Assembly (NCBI GenBank): GCA_030141605.1
Contig: JAQGDQ010000225.1
Coordinates: forward strand, 188,001-252,000
From: Tubiluchus corallicola
Lineage: Eukaryota > Priapulida > Priapulimorpha > Priapulimorphida > Tubiluchidae
Reading direction: 5' to 3'
DNA: 64,000 nt
The position numbers were made by a program, and so were the translations under genes. Shown here in pieces: positions 41,901 through 54,300 of this stretch. The notes under the pieces are model-generated. The model was not told the DNA's origin and did no database searches. It saw only the letters and a list, made by a program, of their open reading frames with translations. Each line of letters starts with the position of its first letter. Position 1 is the first letter of the stretch.

Positions 41901-43960
41901 TCGTTTATATTGTATCAAGACGGTGAGTTTAACTCCACATTCTGGTCTAATGCCGGTTAGTCTAAAACACAAACACACCTCACAATGACAACCCACCTTT
42001 AAAACCATGTTAAGCCAGGTAAATATTATTGCAACATGTGGGGCATTTCTGTGGAGTAGCGACTACATTGCTTTATTGAATCATTTTCAACGTCGACTTC
42101 CTCTCTTCAGTTGGTGTAGCCGCCAAGAGTTGAACATTCTGTGAAAAGACGGCCAGTCAAAGACCGTTTCCTTAGCTTTAAATTGTAAACAAGCTTTGGG
42201 AAAGCTGGAGTTTGTTGCCTTTATCAATGCGTTGCTTTTTGTATGAGCCGCTTCACATCTTAAACATACAACTTATGTTATATATTGACTGATGTGAACA
42301 AGCCTTAACGTTGGCTCAGTTGACTCTTATATCTAACCGAATCATTTGACATTTAGCAATCATATCATGCGTCATATTACTATATATAAAGGCCTGTTCA
42401 CACAAATGCGTCCTGCGGTATCAATACTATACGATTACGGTGTGACATTTTCGTAATTTCACCATCACCGCCACCACTAGCTCATAATGTGAAATTAGCT
42501 TATACAGCAACGCGATTGTATAGCATCAGGTATACACTATATTAACAGACAAAAAATTTTCAACGAGGAACAAAAATGAAATAAAAAAACCATAACAACA
42601 GCGAATTATGTTAATAGCAAAAATCTATGAATTATTTGCTCGTCCAACATGAATTATAATGACTCTGTTCACAAATGCAATACGAAATCATTAAAAGTCA
42701 TAAATACAAGGTAGCTAGGCGAAGAAGAAACAGGAAGCAAAAATAAGACTAAAGTGTGTAGCCACAAATAAAGAGAAGCCAAAATGTAAAGAGAAGCTCG
42801 CAGAATCTCCTGAGAATCCCTCTAAACTTTAGTTTTTGCACACGTTGACGTTATTGTCACGTGACTACAGTAAAATATCGATCAATCGTCTAATACTTAG
42901 CAATGTTGCAATTCAATTTTTTGCAGTTTGAATTCAATTTTAAAGCCACTCAGTACACACTTCAGTTCAATATATAATTGCTTGACAAATTTTCCCTTGC
43001 CCATTGTCAATAAAATCTCTCGCTAAAGCCAATTTTACAACAACACACGATCATTTAAATCATCAATCCGTGATCTCAAATATACACAAGTGCGCAGTCA
43101 AGATGCGCAGTAGTAAAGATTCGACCTGTCGACTTTACGTTTCATGCATACAATCAATGCACACTTAAATAAGATACAGTATTAAAAAACAGTAAAAATA
43201 CGTCTAGTCTCTAGAGCAGAGTCTTTGATCAAAATTACCAGATTAACAGTTAGTCATTCTCAAAGGGACGCCCTTAAATGTGTCTTTCTGTCTGGTTTCA
43301 ACACAAACAATTTGCAATATACGCAGTTTCACAACTCAAATCATCAGCTTGAATCGCAAGCAGAAGTTAAGAGCTTGAATTTGATAATCTCATATATTAA
43401 CTCTTTGTAAAAAACCGCTCTGACATCAACAGAACAGAAAAACAAACAAAATCCGTGGACGCCCTTTAGCTGGACTGATTACAGTAATAATTAAAAGTTT
43501 AGTAGGCAAACTAGGGCATGTGGTGCAATATGGGCATAAGAGATAAACAGGTGATAACAGTTTCTAGCGTCAGTAACGAAATTAAAACTTACAATGCATG
43601 ATTATGATAGAACTATTCATATAGAAATAATAGAAGTAGAAATATGAATTTTTTGTAGAGAATAGACTAGAAAAATTTATAACGACCGAGACTTTAAAAA
43701 CAGTTTTCAAGATGAGAATTTTTTTTAGCAAAGTTCTGACAGGCATACGTAAGTTGTTAACAGTGGTATTAAAAATAAGATCTGTTTTACTAGTGCAATG
43801 AATTTTATAGGAATACGTAATCTGTTTTAATTTTAATAACAACGATTTATATCATGAAAAAGATTGTTTCTACGTCAAAGAGAGCTAAAAATAAGCACGA
43901 GTACTTACGTCAGCCCTACAAATAGAAACAATAAAGTGGGAACAATCCATGCGGTAACAG
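38922..43960. other. Gene-free region of about 5 kb
   Basis: No splice-supported or motif-bearing frame was seen on either strand. A run of ten G at 39607-39616 and TTTA-rich low complexity at about 40890-40975 are the only notable sequence features. Long-distance regulatory function cannot be judged by reading. Confidence 0.45.
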
Positions 43961-43969
43961 GCAATAAAG

Positions 43970-44146
43970 TCACAGTTTTGGCTAGGAAAAAAGTCACAGG
44001 AAAAAAGTCTCAATTATTTTTGGCTAGGGTTAGAGTAAGGGCTAGGGTCATGGTTAGGGTTAGGGTTAGGGTTATTTTTTTCTCCTCTGTCTTTTTTCCT
44101 GTGACTTCTTTACCTATGACTTTTTTAACTGTGACTTTTTTACTCT
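43970..44146. repeat. Fold-back element with TTAGGG-type core
   Basis: The left side carries AAAGTCACAG and GTCACAGGAAAAAAG; the right side carries CTTTTTTCCTGTGAC and AACTGTGACTTTTTT, so two pairs of blocks are inverted. The centre (about 44022-44074) has GCTAGGGTTAG, then four GGGTTA units in a row. Element boundaries are approximate. Confidence 0.75.
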
Positions 44147-45022
44147 GGATTCGTTTCCCACAATACCAGACAAAACAACACACATGACTTTTGAAAATCT
44201 CATTCACGAATTCAATATGGCACAATCGAACAGTGATATCGACTATAATAATTTTTACTCAAATTAATTCATCTCGCCACGAAAAGTTACTATTAAATAT
44301 TAACCTCTAATTAACAAATCACAGGCAGCTAATTGCAGATCTTATTTACAAGTTACAATAATAATAATAACGAATTTCATTTAACAATTTCACCATCAGG
44401 AAGACGAGGACGACAACGCAAACGCGAATATAACATTTCTCAGTACAACAACTGAACTTACCGTAAAAAATGTTATGAAAATTGAAAGGATTAAATATAA
44501 AGTACTAAAGCACGTCGCAAAACCTTCTTGCAGATAGGATCATAATTAAAATCATTGTATAATTATGTTACTCGCATAAATGTCAACGTGTGAAAAAGTT
44601 GAAAAACATGCAACTGCTGACTCACAGATGGTAATCTCTTTCGGTAATCTTTATACATATCATCAAATTCTGTAGAACATTCTAAATTCTAGTAACCTTC
44701 GTGTTGTACTAAATTTTTCTTTATCTGTTTTAGCAATAAAGAATGTAGTTCCAGTTGCATTTTAAAAGGCGCTGTTAGAGTGTATTCCCAGTTTGCAGAC
44801 AGTTGTCCCACTAGTCCAAACAAGTCGCATCATTTGACTACCACACTATAGCTGTTCGTACTTCTGATGAAAAAATATGAAAATTGACACATTCATTGTC
44901 ACTGTTTACCTAAGAAGTTGTTAATCTCAGTTTTATGCACCCAAGTCGAGTAGAATTCCACACACGTCCCTCGACGGTAACTCAGTTTGCGTCAATGTCA
45001 TTTTGATCATTTGTAAAAACTC
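44147..45022. other. 3' flank of the MMP21-like gene
   Basis: AT-rich; no independent gene. It should hold the 3' UTR of the minus-strand gene ending at 45023. No clear polyadenylation signal was found. Confidence 0.4.
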
Positions 45023-45322
45023 TTATAACTCATCCAATTCAAACTGCACGTCGCAGATGTCGTACCATTTATCGGAGATGCGATAAGGACCGCTAACACT
45101 GTTACTTCGTAATCGATCTCTGGGATGAAATGCATCATTCACCCAAAAACTTTCGTCCTTAAAGAAATACATGGCACCGTCTGTGTACGAATAGTAAACG
45201 GCGTCCAGATGACGGGGTAATGGCTTTTGGCCAGGCGTTGGAGGAAACTCCTCCTGAACAGACTTTGGAAACCCTGGCAAACAGCAACCTTCCTTGCCTT
45301 TTGAAACATCATAACCATATAC
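45023..45322 (-). CDS. MMP21: MMP21 terminal coding exon: hemopexin blade 4
   Basis: Acceptor ATTATTTTCAG. Reads [38 protein letters not shown] and [15 protein letters not shown], then TAA. The final Cys closes the propeller. Confidence 0.93.
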   Translation of the reverse strand, partial: VYGYDVSKGKEGCCLPGFPKSVQEEFPPTPGQKPLPRHLDAVYYSYTDGAMYFFKDESFWVNDAFHPRDRLRSNSVSGPYRISDKWYDICDVQFELDEL

Positions 45323-48300
45323 CTGAAAATAATGATAATTAATGTCTTCCTGCAGAACTGTGTATTTCAAGGCCTAAGAAAAGTATAATTACAGGCGTAT
45401 GAGGTGTCAAAAGAAAAGCAAGAAATCTATTGCAAATGGGTATTTACAAAAAGATTTTTTACATATGCTTGCCATTCAGCGAAAATAAAATGTAATTCAA
45501 TGTTTGTACTTTTAGCACACTCAGTTTGACGGTATGTTACTAACGTTACTCGTTTTTGCTAGAACCATAAATGCAAATGCCAACAGTCAAGATTGGCAGT
45601 CTTGCAATCATTATCTGAATATGCAATTAGAAACGGCACATAAAAATGTTGTTATTAGTTTCAGTTTCTTACTTACTACCTAAGCAGTTAATAAACTTAG
45701 CATGAAAAATCATTGAAGGTTACAATGTCCATGCAGAGCGTTTCAATTCTGACAAAATAATTCCCTTTCATTTATGGGTTCTAACTAATTAATGTTTATC
45801 TGTTCAGGTAATAAGTTTAGCATTCACGAATGCTAGCATATTAGTAATTTTTTATTTAAAGCCAAAATTCTTAAATGCTAGTGTACAAACATGCAACACT
45901 TTCAGTAGCGATGCCCTCAAAGCAGGAGAACCGCAAAGAGAAGGAGTTCCATTTCTTGACAAGACTAATTGACTGCATCTAATAGGATCATGTTCGTGTT
46001 TTCTGGAGGCGGACTCTTCTGGGTAGAGAAAACAGTTCCATAGAAAGAAATAAAACTGCTCCTAAATTAATATCCCTGAAAATTAGCAGAACAAAGGCGC
46101 CATTACTGAAAAAACTGGCACTAATGGGCGCCATCTTGGGTTACTGTACAGCGCCCTCTTCTGGTCACGCCTGTAAGTAGGTAACAGCGCTCCCTTGTTC
46201 GGTAGCTTACGCGGTCTAAACAGCGTCAATCCTTGAAAGTTAGACGGGTAAACAGAGGAGGTTTAAGTCCGTTCGAGCAAACAGCATCAACGAAAAGTTT
46301 TTGCTGACTGTCTTGCCAAACTCCACAAAGAAAAGCTTGATTTGCAGCAACTTAAGATCAGAGCCGAAAAGCTACTGTAAAATAAATAGCCTTCCTTGTA
46401 TCATTTCAGGGTCTCGGTTTGATTTCAGTTGAGCCAAAATCAACATCGCAGAGGGGAAAGGAGGCAAAATGAACGTACTGTAATAATCATTGTACCAGAC
46501 AATAATTATGAGAAACTTTATAAGCTTATTATGTAGTTTTATGGGTCAGCCAAAGTATCTAAATATTTTTAACTATTCATGGCATGATCTTATCTATTAA
46601 TTCAGCCTGTACAATTTTTAGGCCCATAAGAGCATAGACTTCTACGGTTATAGCTCCAAAGGTGTTACGATTTCCAGAATTCATAGGTGAAACGAAAACT
46701 CTCGATCTAACGACTTTCTGCTGATAGTCTATTTTTCGAATCGAATTCACATGGGGAGGAACGGTGGCAGGAAAATCTGCAAAAGCGGTCGTTTTACAAA
46801 ACTCCGACTCCTTGGTTTAAAAGGATAGGAACGCCCAGGGGTTTGAACCAGTAACCATGGTTATATAGTCTGTTCGACAGTGGGTGTAACAGCTGTCACA
46901 GTAAAAAAACAGGATGAAATATACTATTATAAACTACATTCTGAACCACGCTAAAAAGAAACATTTTAACACCTATGATAATACTAAAGTGTTTCCGATA
47001 ATTAATAATAGGTTAAAAATTTATTTAACGGCGGGCGAGGCCCAACTGGTGATAACATCAGAATTGAACATAATTTCGAAAAGCACAAACATCCATGAGC
47101 GTGTTGCATGTGTTCGCGAAAGCTAAAATTGAAGTACAGTATCACTCCTACATTTAGAGTGATACAGAAAAACTCGGGAATTTTTAAGTTTAAATTCGAA
47201 TTTCAAGTTTACTGGTGGGTTCACGCATGATCTCTAACGTGTGCAATACGTCACAATTGAACATCTCTGGATTGAGAGGTACAACACATGCTTTTGCGCA
47301 ACGCGTTTCCGATGTTTCCAATACAGGCGCTAGTGCCCAAACTAACTAGCGATTGGCAAATGCGAAATTATCATTTTGTAGTAATAATTCTTTCAGGTAT
47401 ATCTTTCTTGAAAAACTAGTATGTTCCGTTTCAATATTATTTATTAACACACACTGTTTTGGTTTATAATTTAATATGGGGTCTGGTTTTCCTTTATAAC
47501 TGCTCCCCTGGGTAGAATCTTGTTAAATTTCAGCGACATCTACCTACTCCAATTATCTCTTTCACCCTCAAGAAACATTATATTTGCGATTTTATGACAA
47601 CGTTACAAGTGTTGTTCAGTGACTTATCAAACCTGCTGCATAAAAGCCATGAAATGATTTAAGCAGCGATTACACAATAGTGAACGATCAAGCGTCCAGA
47701 AGGTAAACTTTCACATCCTATTGTTACAGTGGATTGTTGAATTAAGGCAACTTTGTACATAATCGGGCGGTAGCCATAGTAGACTTCGCGGGAACTTGAG
47801 ACTACAGTTTACCTCGTGGGTGTACGAATCAAGACTTGAGTAATGAACAAATTTTTACACGCTGATTAAGTCAATGATGAAGTGGCAACCTGAATGACTG
47901 AGTGCGTGGTTAATGTTACACAGATCAGCCAGTCGATCGGTTAGTCAGTCTGTTGTATTAGGACGCACTGGCTAAATTATTGAGTGTATCGCGTTCATAG
48001 GTTAATTGGGGACAGAGAGAGAAGAGAGAGAGAGACAGACAAAGAGAAAGAAAGAGACAGCGAGAAACAGAAAGAGAGAAACCGAGAAAGACAAATGGGG
48101 AGAGAAGGAAGAAAGACAGAAGAAGAGAAGACATAGGAGAGATAAGAGGATAAAAACAGGGAAAGAGCAAGGCAGAGAGAAGAGAGAGGGAAGAGAGAGG
48201 AGAGGGGAATAGAAAGAGAGAAACAGAAAGAGAGGGAAACAAACAGGCAGACAGACACAGACAGACATAAAAAACGAAATAAGACAATTTGACAGACAGA

Positions 48301-51300
48301 GAGAAGGACGGATGGCCTGGCAGACAGACAGACAAAATGAAAGAAGACAGACAGACAGACGGACGGAAGATGGGTGAGAAACAACACGAGACAGTAAGAG
48401 GAACGTAGGTAACACTAACACATAATATTTTGCTTAAACGTGGCTGCTAAAACTCTTAGGGCATTTACTGATTAAAATTGTAATGACTGCCATTTTCTTG
48501 TTTTTGCGCAATCGTCTCGGGTTATAACTTCTAGTTCACCTTCATAACTTTAACAAAAAGCGCGTCGTTGTCGAAAACTGAACATTATAAGCATCATTAA
48601 TATTAAATCAGACGTCTGAAATAGGTGTCGTCTATGCAGCTTTGAAATCGGATATGATATCAAGAAATCTTGTTACCGGGCAGTCTTTGTAAGAAGACTC
48701 TTTTTGTTCTTCAGAAATTTTAACTTGAAAATGCATCTGAGCCATACAACGCGAATAAATTTGTTTTTTGTGTCAGAGGTAAAAGTGGTCTAGCGCAAAA
48801 ACAGAAACGAACTATACGGTTTTCTAAAAAGGGCCATGACACCTGTTCTAAACTTGTTAAATGCCAACAGAAATTGTCAGTAAAATACTGCAAAATTTCT
48901 AATGACTTTTTATTTAACTAACGGCACGTTCAGATTAGCGAGCTTTCTCGCCGAGTAACTCGAAAGCGTGCTCAGACTAGAGAGCAAAACTTGCTGCGAG
49001 TTACTCACCGAGAGTAAGCGCAAGCTAACACTCACTTCTCTATTCACTCCAAGACGTGTCGAGAATAACTGGTCGATGTGTTCACACTAGACAGTAACTC
49101 GCAGAAAATCAATTCGCAGCAACTGTCGGACTGTTTGCACTAACTTACCGACAGTAAGTCACAAAGCAGTTCGCACTTGCGAGTTTCCTGTCAGACAGCC
49201 GTAAGACTTTCCACGGCAATCTTGTGACGCACTATGCATTTTATGAAAACAATGAAAGCCATTTTTTACGTTCTCAGAGGACTTTTTAACAAATTTCACG
49301 AAAAAAGGCCAGGATAAAATCTATGGACAAGAGCTGAATCATCGCGAGACACTTATTTTTTTATGCCAAAGGTTAAAATACTGCAGTCGGTAGTGTGTCT
49401 GGCAGACACGTGGTTAACGTTGAAATGTGCTAAAAGCATAGAATGATTGCACATAAATGGCTTCATCCAATAATTACAATAATAAAAAATTCTCGAACAT
49501 TCTCCTACCTGATCGTCTTTAAAAAAGTACAAGTTTCCGTCACGCCTGTCGAAGAACACTGTGTCGATGTTGTTCGGAACTCCCGGATTTTGTGACCCGG
49601 ATGGCGACCGGAAGTCGTCGGAAATGTTCCGAGGATATCCGGCAAACGTTTTGTCGGTTTCACTATCATATTTCCAATATTTATGCCCTAAGAATGGAGA
49701 TAAGTGAAAGCTGTTTAATCCAGACTGAACAGTACGGTTCATCTTATTGACAATATAAAGTAATTTGAACTTTTGCTTACCTAGTGAACAGTGCGCTACG
49801 AATGTTCTGATTGTTTTTTCAAACTTTACGGAGTCCTGCAAAAGTTTTTTTCAAACGACTTACCATTAAATGGCTGCGCCTAGCGGTGATCGTGGGAGTT
49901 TAAATTCATGTTTCACGTGGCGTTTACGTCTCATCCGGATGCGTATGCGTTTTGGGAGGGGGTGCGGAATAGATCAAATCAGTTTATATCGTTTTCAATG
50001 CACCCGTTTATGCAGCCAGCGTACGCGTTATGTTTTTCTGCAGCTATTCCTGTTGACTTTTTCCGGAGCTATTCCATAGGTGAAAACGCATACGCATCCA
50101 GATGCTGCGTAATCGCCATTTTATACAGCCTACAACCTTGCTGCTAATGCAGGCCATGTATGCAATGAAACAGCATGCACGTGATAACAAATTTCAAGAC
50201 GAATTTTTAAACTTTATTTATGAAGGGTGCATTTTGTTATTTTTTCACGAGTTTTAACATTTTTGCTCTTTCTATAGAGCAGCAGTAACACTTCTAAATT
50301 TACCTTTGAAAAAATACACGGAGTTTTCGGTAAAAGTCCACACATGTGCAAAGCCATCCACATCTTTCTCCAATCCCTTCCACTCCATCATTATCAGAAG
50401 AGGGTCTCCATATCGAGTCCTGTTATACCTATTCTCATACATCCAGTATCTATTGCCTCGGAAGAGGTAGGTGTTGTAGATGAGTTGCCCATCTGGGCGC
50501 CGTCTGATCCAGTCAAAAACCGTGTCAAACTTTCCTTTACAAACGCCTAAAAGAAATATGCGAATGAATATGTCTGAAAGTGGGTGCTTCACAAACCAGC
50601 ACATTTGCATATTGTATCTAAAACTGGTCATGATGCTCAAATACAATAAATGATAGTTTAAAACAGACTTAGTTAAGAGCTAAAATACTGGCTTCCCACT
50701 CGTGAGGTCCTGGGTTCAACTCCTGACCGAGTCATGCCAAGGACTTAAGAAATGGTACCGTTGGTTCTTCGACCAAGCACGCGGGTTTATCGAAGTAACA
50801 TGCGGGCCATAATGATCGAAACCACCTTGGAAATATGTATTGAGTTACTTAAGGTCTTATCCCTGGACTATGTCCTAAACGAAATTATTATTATTAAAAC
50901 TATTTATGGTGTGTTAGAACAAAAACTAGGTTACAAGAACACGCGTGCTCCATTTATAGAAGTCTTAAAAGTTTTCATGTTTAATTATAATACATCTCTT
51001 CATTTCTTCATTGCAACTTTACCCAATTTTACTTCAACAAAAAGTAATATATTAGCCAATATGCATATACTGGGTCGGTGACCAGGTAAATTACCCTTTG
51101 CATGTGAGTGTATAAACTAAACTTGCAATACATTAATTATTTCTCGTGAGGATGAAAAACATACCGTATAAAGCCTGCACTTCTTTCCTGTCCTCCCAGC
51201 CCAGCTCAAAATTTGCATTTGAAATCAACTTCTGGTAGATGGCATACATGATGGAATAATCCCTATTCGTGTGAGCCAACCCTAGGACATGTCCAATCTC

Positions 51301-54300
51301 ATGAACAGCAACTTTCAGCAAGTTGGTACCTTGATTACTGCCCACAGTGAAGTACTCGTCGTCGTCCATGTGGATGTCACCTTGTCTCCACGCGTGTGAC
51401 AACTGACCACCATAACCATCAAACATGTTCGGACAGTTGAGGTGCTCGCCTGTAATACAAAGAAACGTCGCTTTAGTTTCTATTGTATTGCGAAGGTTCA
51501 AATTGTTGAGGTCCTCGAAGAATCTACGATGGATCCCCAATGAACCCTGATATCTGATGTTCCCATTAACTTATTTATAAGTGGACAAACTATCCTGATC
51601 ACACATATAACGATTTTGACTCTCAGCAGAAAAATGTAACACTGACGAAGCCAATTCCCAGTTTTCCCAAGAGGTTATATGCCACAAGCTTTTAACTGCT
51701 AAATCGATGCTAATAAGTATAAAATTTGTTTGTTAAAATTCTTTAACCTAGTTTCTAATCTTACGGGCGAGCAACGCCAGCTGCACCGCCAAGGTTATAA
51801 GAAGGAAAGTGTAAAACCGGGCTCTCACTTGCATGGCAGCAAACACAACACTTACAAGGCTTCTTTACATGGAAGCAAAGTAGAAAGTAAACAAATAGTC
51901 AAAAAAGATACAACAGGTAATGTTTCACGGCTACACGTCTTTACTGTCTTTCTTATCTTCCTACTTACATTCCTCATTTCTTTCCTTCTCTCCCTAGTAA
52001 ATTTCTTTGTACATTCATGATTTCCTAAAATTTCCTTTATAACGTCTAGGGTGTGTGGTTAGACTTAAAAAGTTGGTATTTCCACTCCGCCTGGACAGAT
52101 GTTAATTAATGGATACACGTGGCCATTATAGTTGCAATTATGGCTATAACAAGTTATAATAATTGTAACAGTTATTATAAAAATCTTTCAACACAAAATG
52201 CATATTACATCAAGATTTATAGTGATCTTTACATTATTACATGTTACATTAAGAGCTTATAAAATGCAAAGGGTCAGTGCTCCGCTATCCCTTCTCTTCC
52301 GCTGCATATCATCATAATGATTCTCTCCCGCGAATTTCCTGGAAGCCCAATGATGTCTGGCAGTCACGGTTAACCCGAATTCTCGCGTTATCTCGCGCGA
52401 CGCGTATGGCTTCCATTAACATTCAGCCACCGCTAAAGATGTGCCGTTTTGCACCAGTGGTAAAAACGTGGTGTAAAAAAGTGGAGGTGGTATTAATTTG
52501 TATCATTTAGCAGCTGAAGCCTATAAGCGTTAACACGTGTCAGTAACATCATAATAGTAGATCAACATGAACGTGTAACATGTCTGAGAGCAGATGTTTA
52601 TTACTCTGAACTCACGTAGACCAATGGGTTAAGCAGTGTGTCATCACACAACTTTCATTCAATTAACTGATGCCAAAAGAAGAGAATGAGAAGAAAAGGA
52701 TGAGAAAATGAGAGAGGAGAAAAAATAGTGTAATGTATGGGAGAACAAAGCAGAGTGGAAAAGAAAGGATAAGGGAAAAGAGATGAGAAAAGAAGAGAAG
52801 AGAAGAGAAGAGAAGAAAAAGGAGGAAGAGGAAGCGAGTGGAGGAGAGGGAGAGGAGGCTGGAGCATCGAGAAGTGTAAAATAGTTGGGAGGAGAGGAGA
52901 AGAAAAAACAATAATGGCGAACACAGAATGGAAGAGGAAACAGGAGGACAGAAGAAAAGGGAGAAAAGAAAGGAAAGAAAATGAGAGAAAGAAAAGATGA
53001 TTAAAAAGCAAATTCAGAAGAAATACGCTATCCATGCGGGCAGGTAGCTTTTCTTGGAAATCCTACCGAGTGCAGTCTATGGTAAACTTCACGTGTTTTC
53101 GTTCAGACGATATCATGAAAGTGCGATGTCTGCGAGAAGCCAGGCGTGCGAAGGACATCCAGGGAAGCCATACGGTGGTCTCTACGCACTACAGCTAGCA
53201 AACGTCGTCTGTTTACTCTAGCAACATGAGTAACGCCACTAAATTGCATCAAATGTGGGACGCATTGATGATGCCGCACAGAGGTGAACTCACAATCTTC
53301 AATCGACTTCAGCTCAGACATTATTTAGACTAGATTACAGAATCAACTGAAGTGCAGTTCAGTTTGTGTCCTCATTTTAAAATTATTGAAACTAGATTAA
53401 GTTTAGATTGGTGTTTTAGAATGATCTTTCAATTCAGAGAGGTTTTTGTGGTGACCTTTAAGTCTAAGAGGAATCTTCCGCAAGAATTATATGTTATAGA
53501 AGTATCAAAGGACCTCGACTGCATTATTGTTATGTACTTCCTGATAATCCTGGCTTCAAGATCAGCTCGCTGTGCATACACACAATTATGGCTTCCTTTT
53601 TCCCCACACTTGCTTCTGTGTGGTGTTCTCCACGACCATTGTATTTTTGTTTAATAATAACTTCTGACAGCTGAAAAGGAATACTTACAATAGAGATGGG
53701 CGCCTGACACCCACTGCGGTAATTCCTTACTGAAGCTTCATTCAAGTTTTTAAAGCAGCTGTTGTTTCCCACTTTACCTTGCCTTGCTTATGGTGATTCC
53801 TCTAAAACTTTTTAGTGTGTTTGCAAGGGCTTGACTTACTCTCAGCATACTTTGCCAATATCTTTGTCAACAAAGAGAAGCCCCTTTTTTAAAATCGCAT
53901 CCTAATTTGGATGACAAAAGTTGCAAACATGACCTTGGATGCGCTGATTGTGTGAATCAATCTCAAAGGAAATGTTCTATCGATAAAGATGCGACAAAGT
54001 TAGTAGGAAAGGGGAAAAATTTGTTAACTATTTGTAATCTTATTTATTACAGTTATCGGTTATGCTGATAGACTGGGTCCAACGGTAATTAAATTTAGAA
54101 ACCAAACTTGACCGAAGGAAATAAAAAGTCCTGCGCCTGGATTAGAATCATGACTTTTGCGTTACAAAATGCCACCTATTACGGGTAGACCTCGCAGCTC
54201 CCTGTGATAAAAACAATTACAATTGAACAGTGAGCTATTATGACAGAATAAGAACTGCCTTTATTTGAATGGTTTTTGTTTCCTGTAGTGAGATAGCACC

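Noticed and set aside
46838-46900. Possible tRNA B box (GGTTCAAACCC on the minus strand)
   Set aside because: No matching A box or stem pairing was found close by; probably chance or a worn SINE fragment.
47958-48421. Ser/Leu-rich and Lys/Glu/Arg-rich open frames on both strands
   Set aside because: Caused by the polypurine tract; no start context or splice support.
52655-53035. 126-codon Phe/Leu/Ser-rich minus-strand frame resembling a membrane protein
   Set aside because: Direct translation of the CT-rich strand of a polypurine tract.
53103-53321. 72-codon minus-strand frame with a plausible-looking composition
   Set aside because: No family recognised, no splice signals tying it to MMP21 exons, and it lies within an intron; possibly a decayed repeat.
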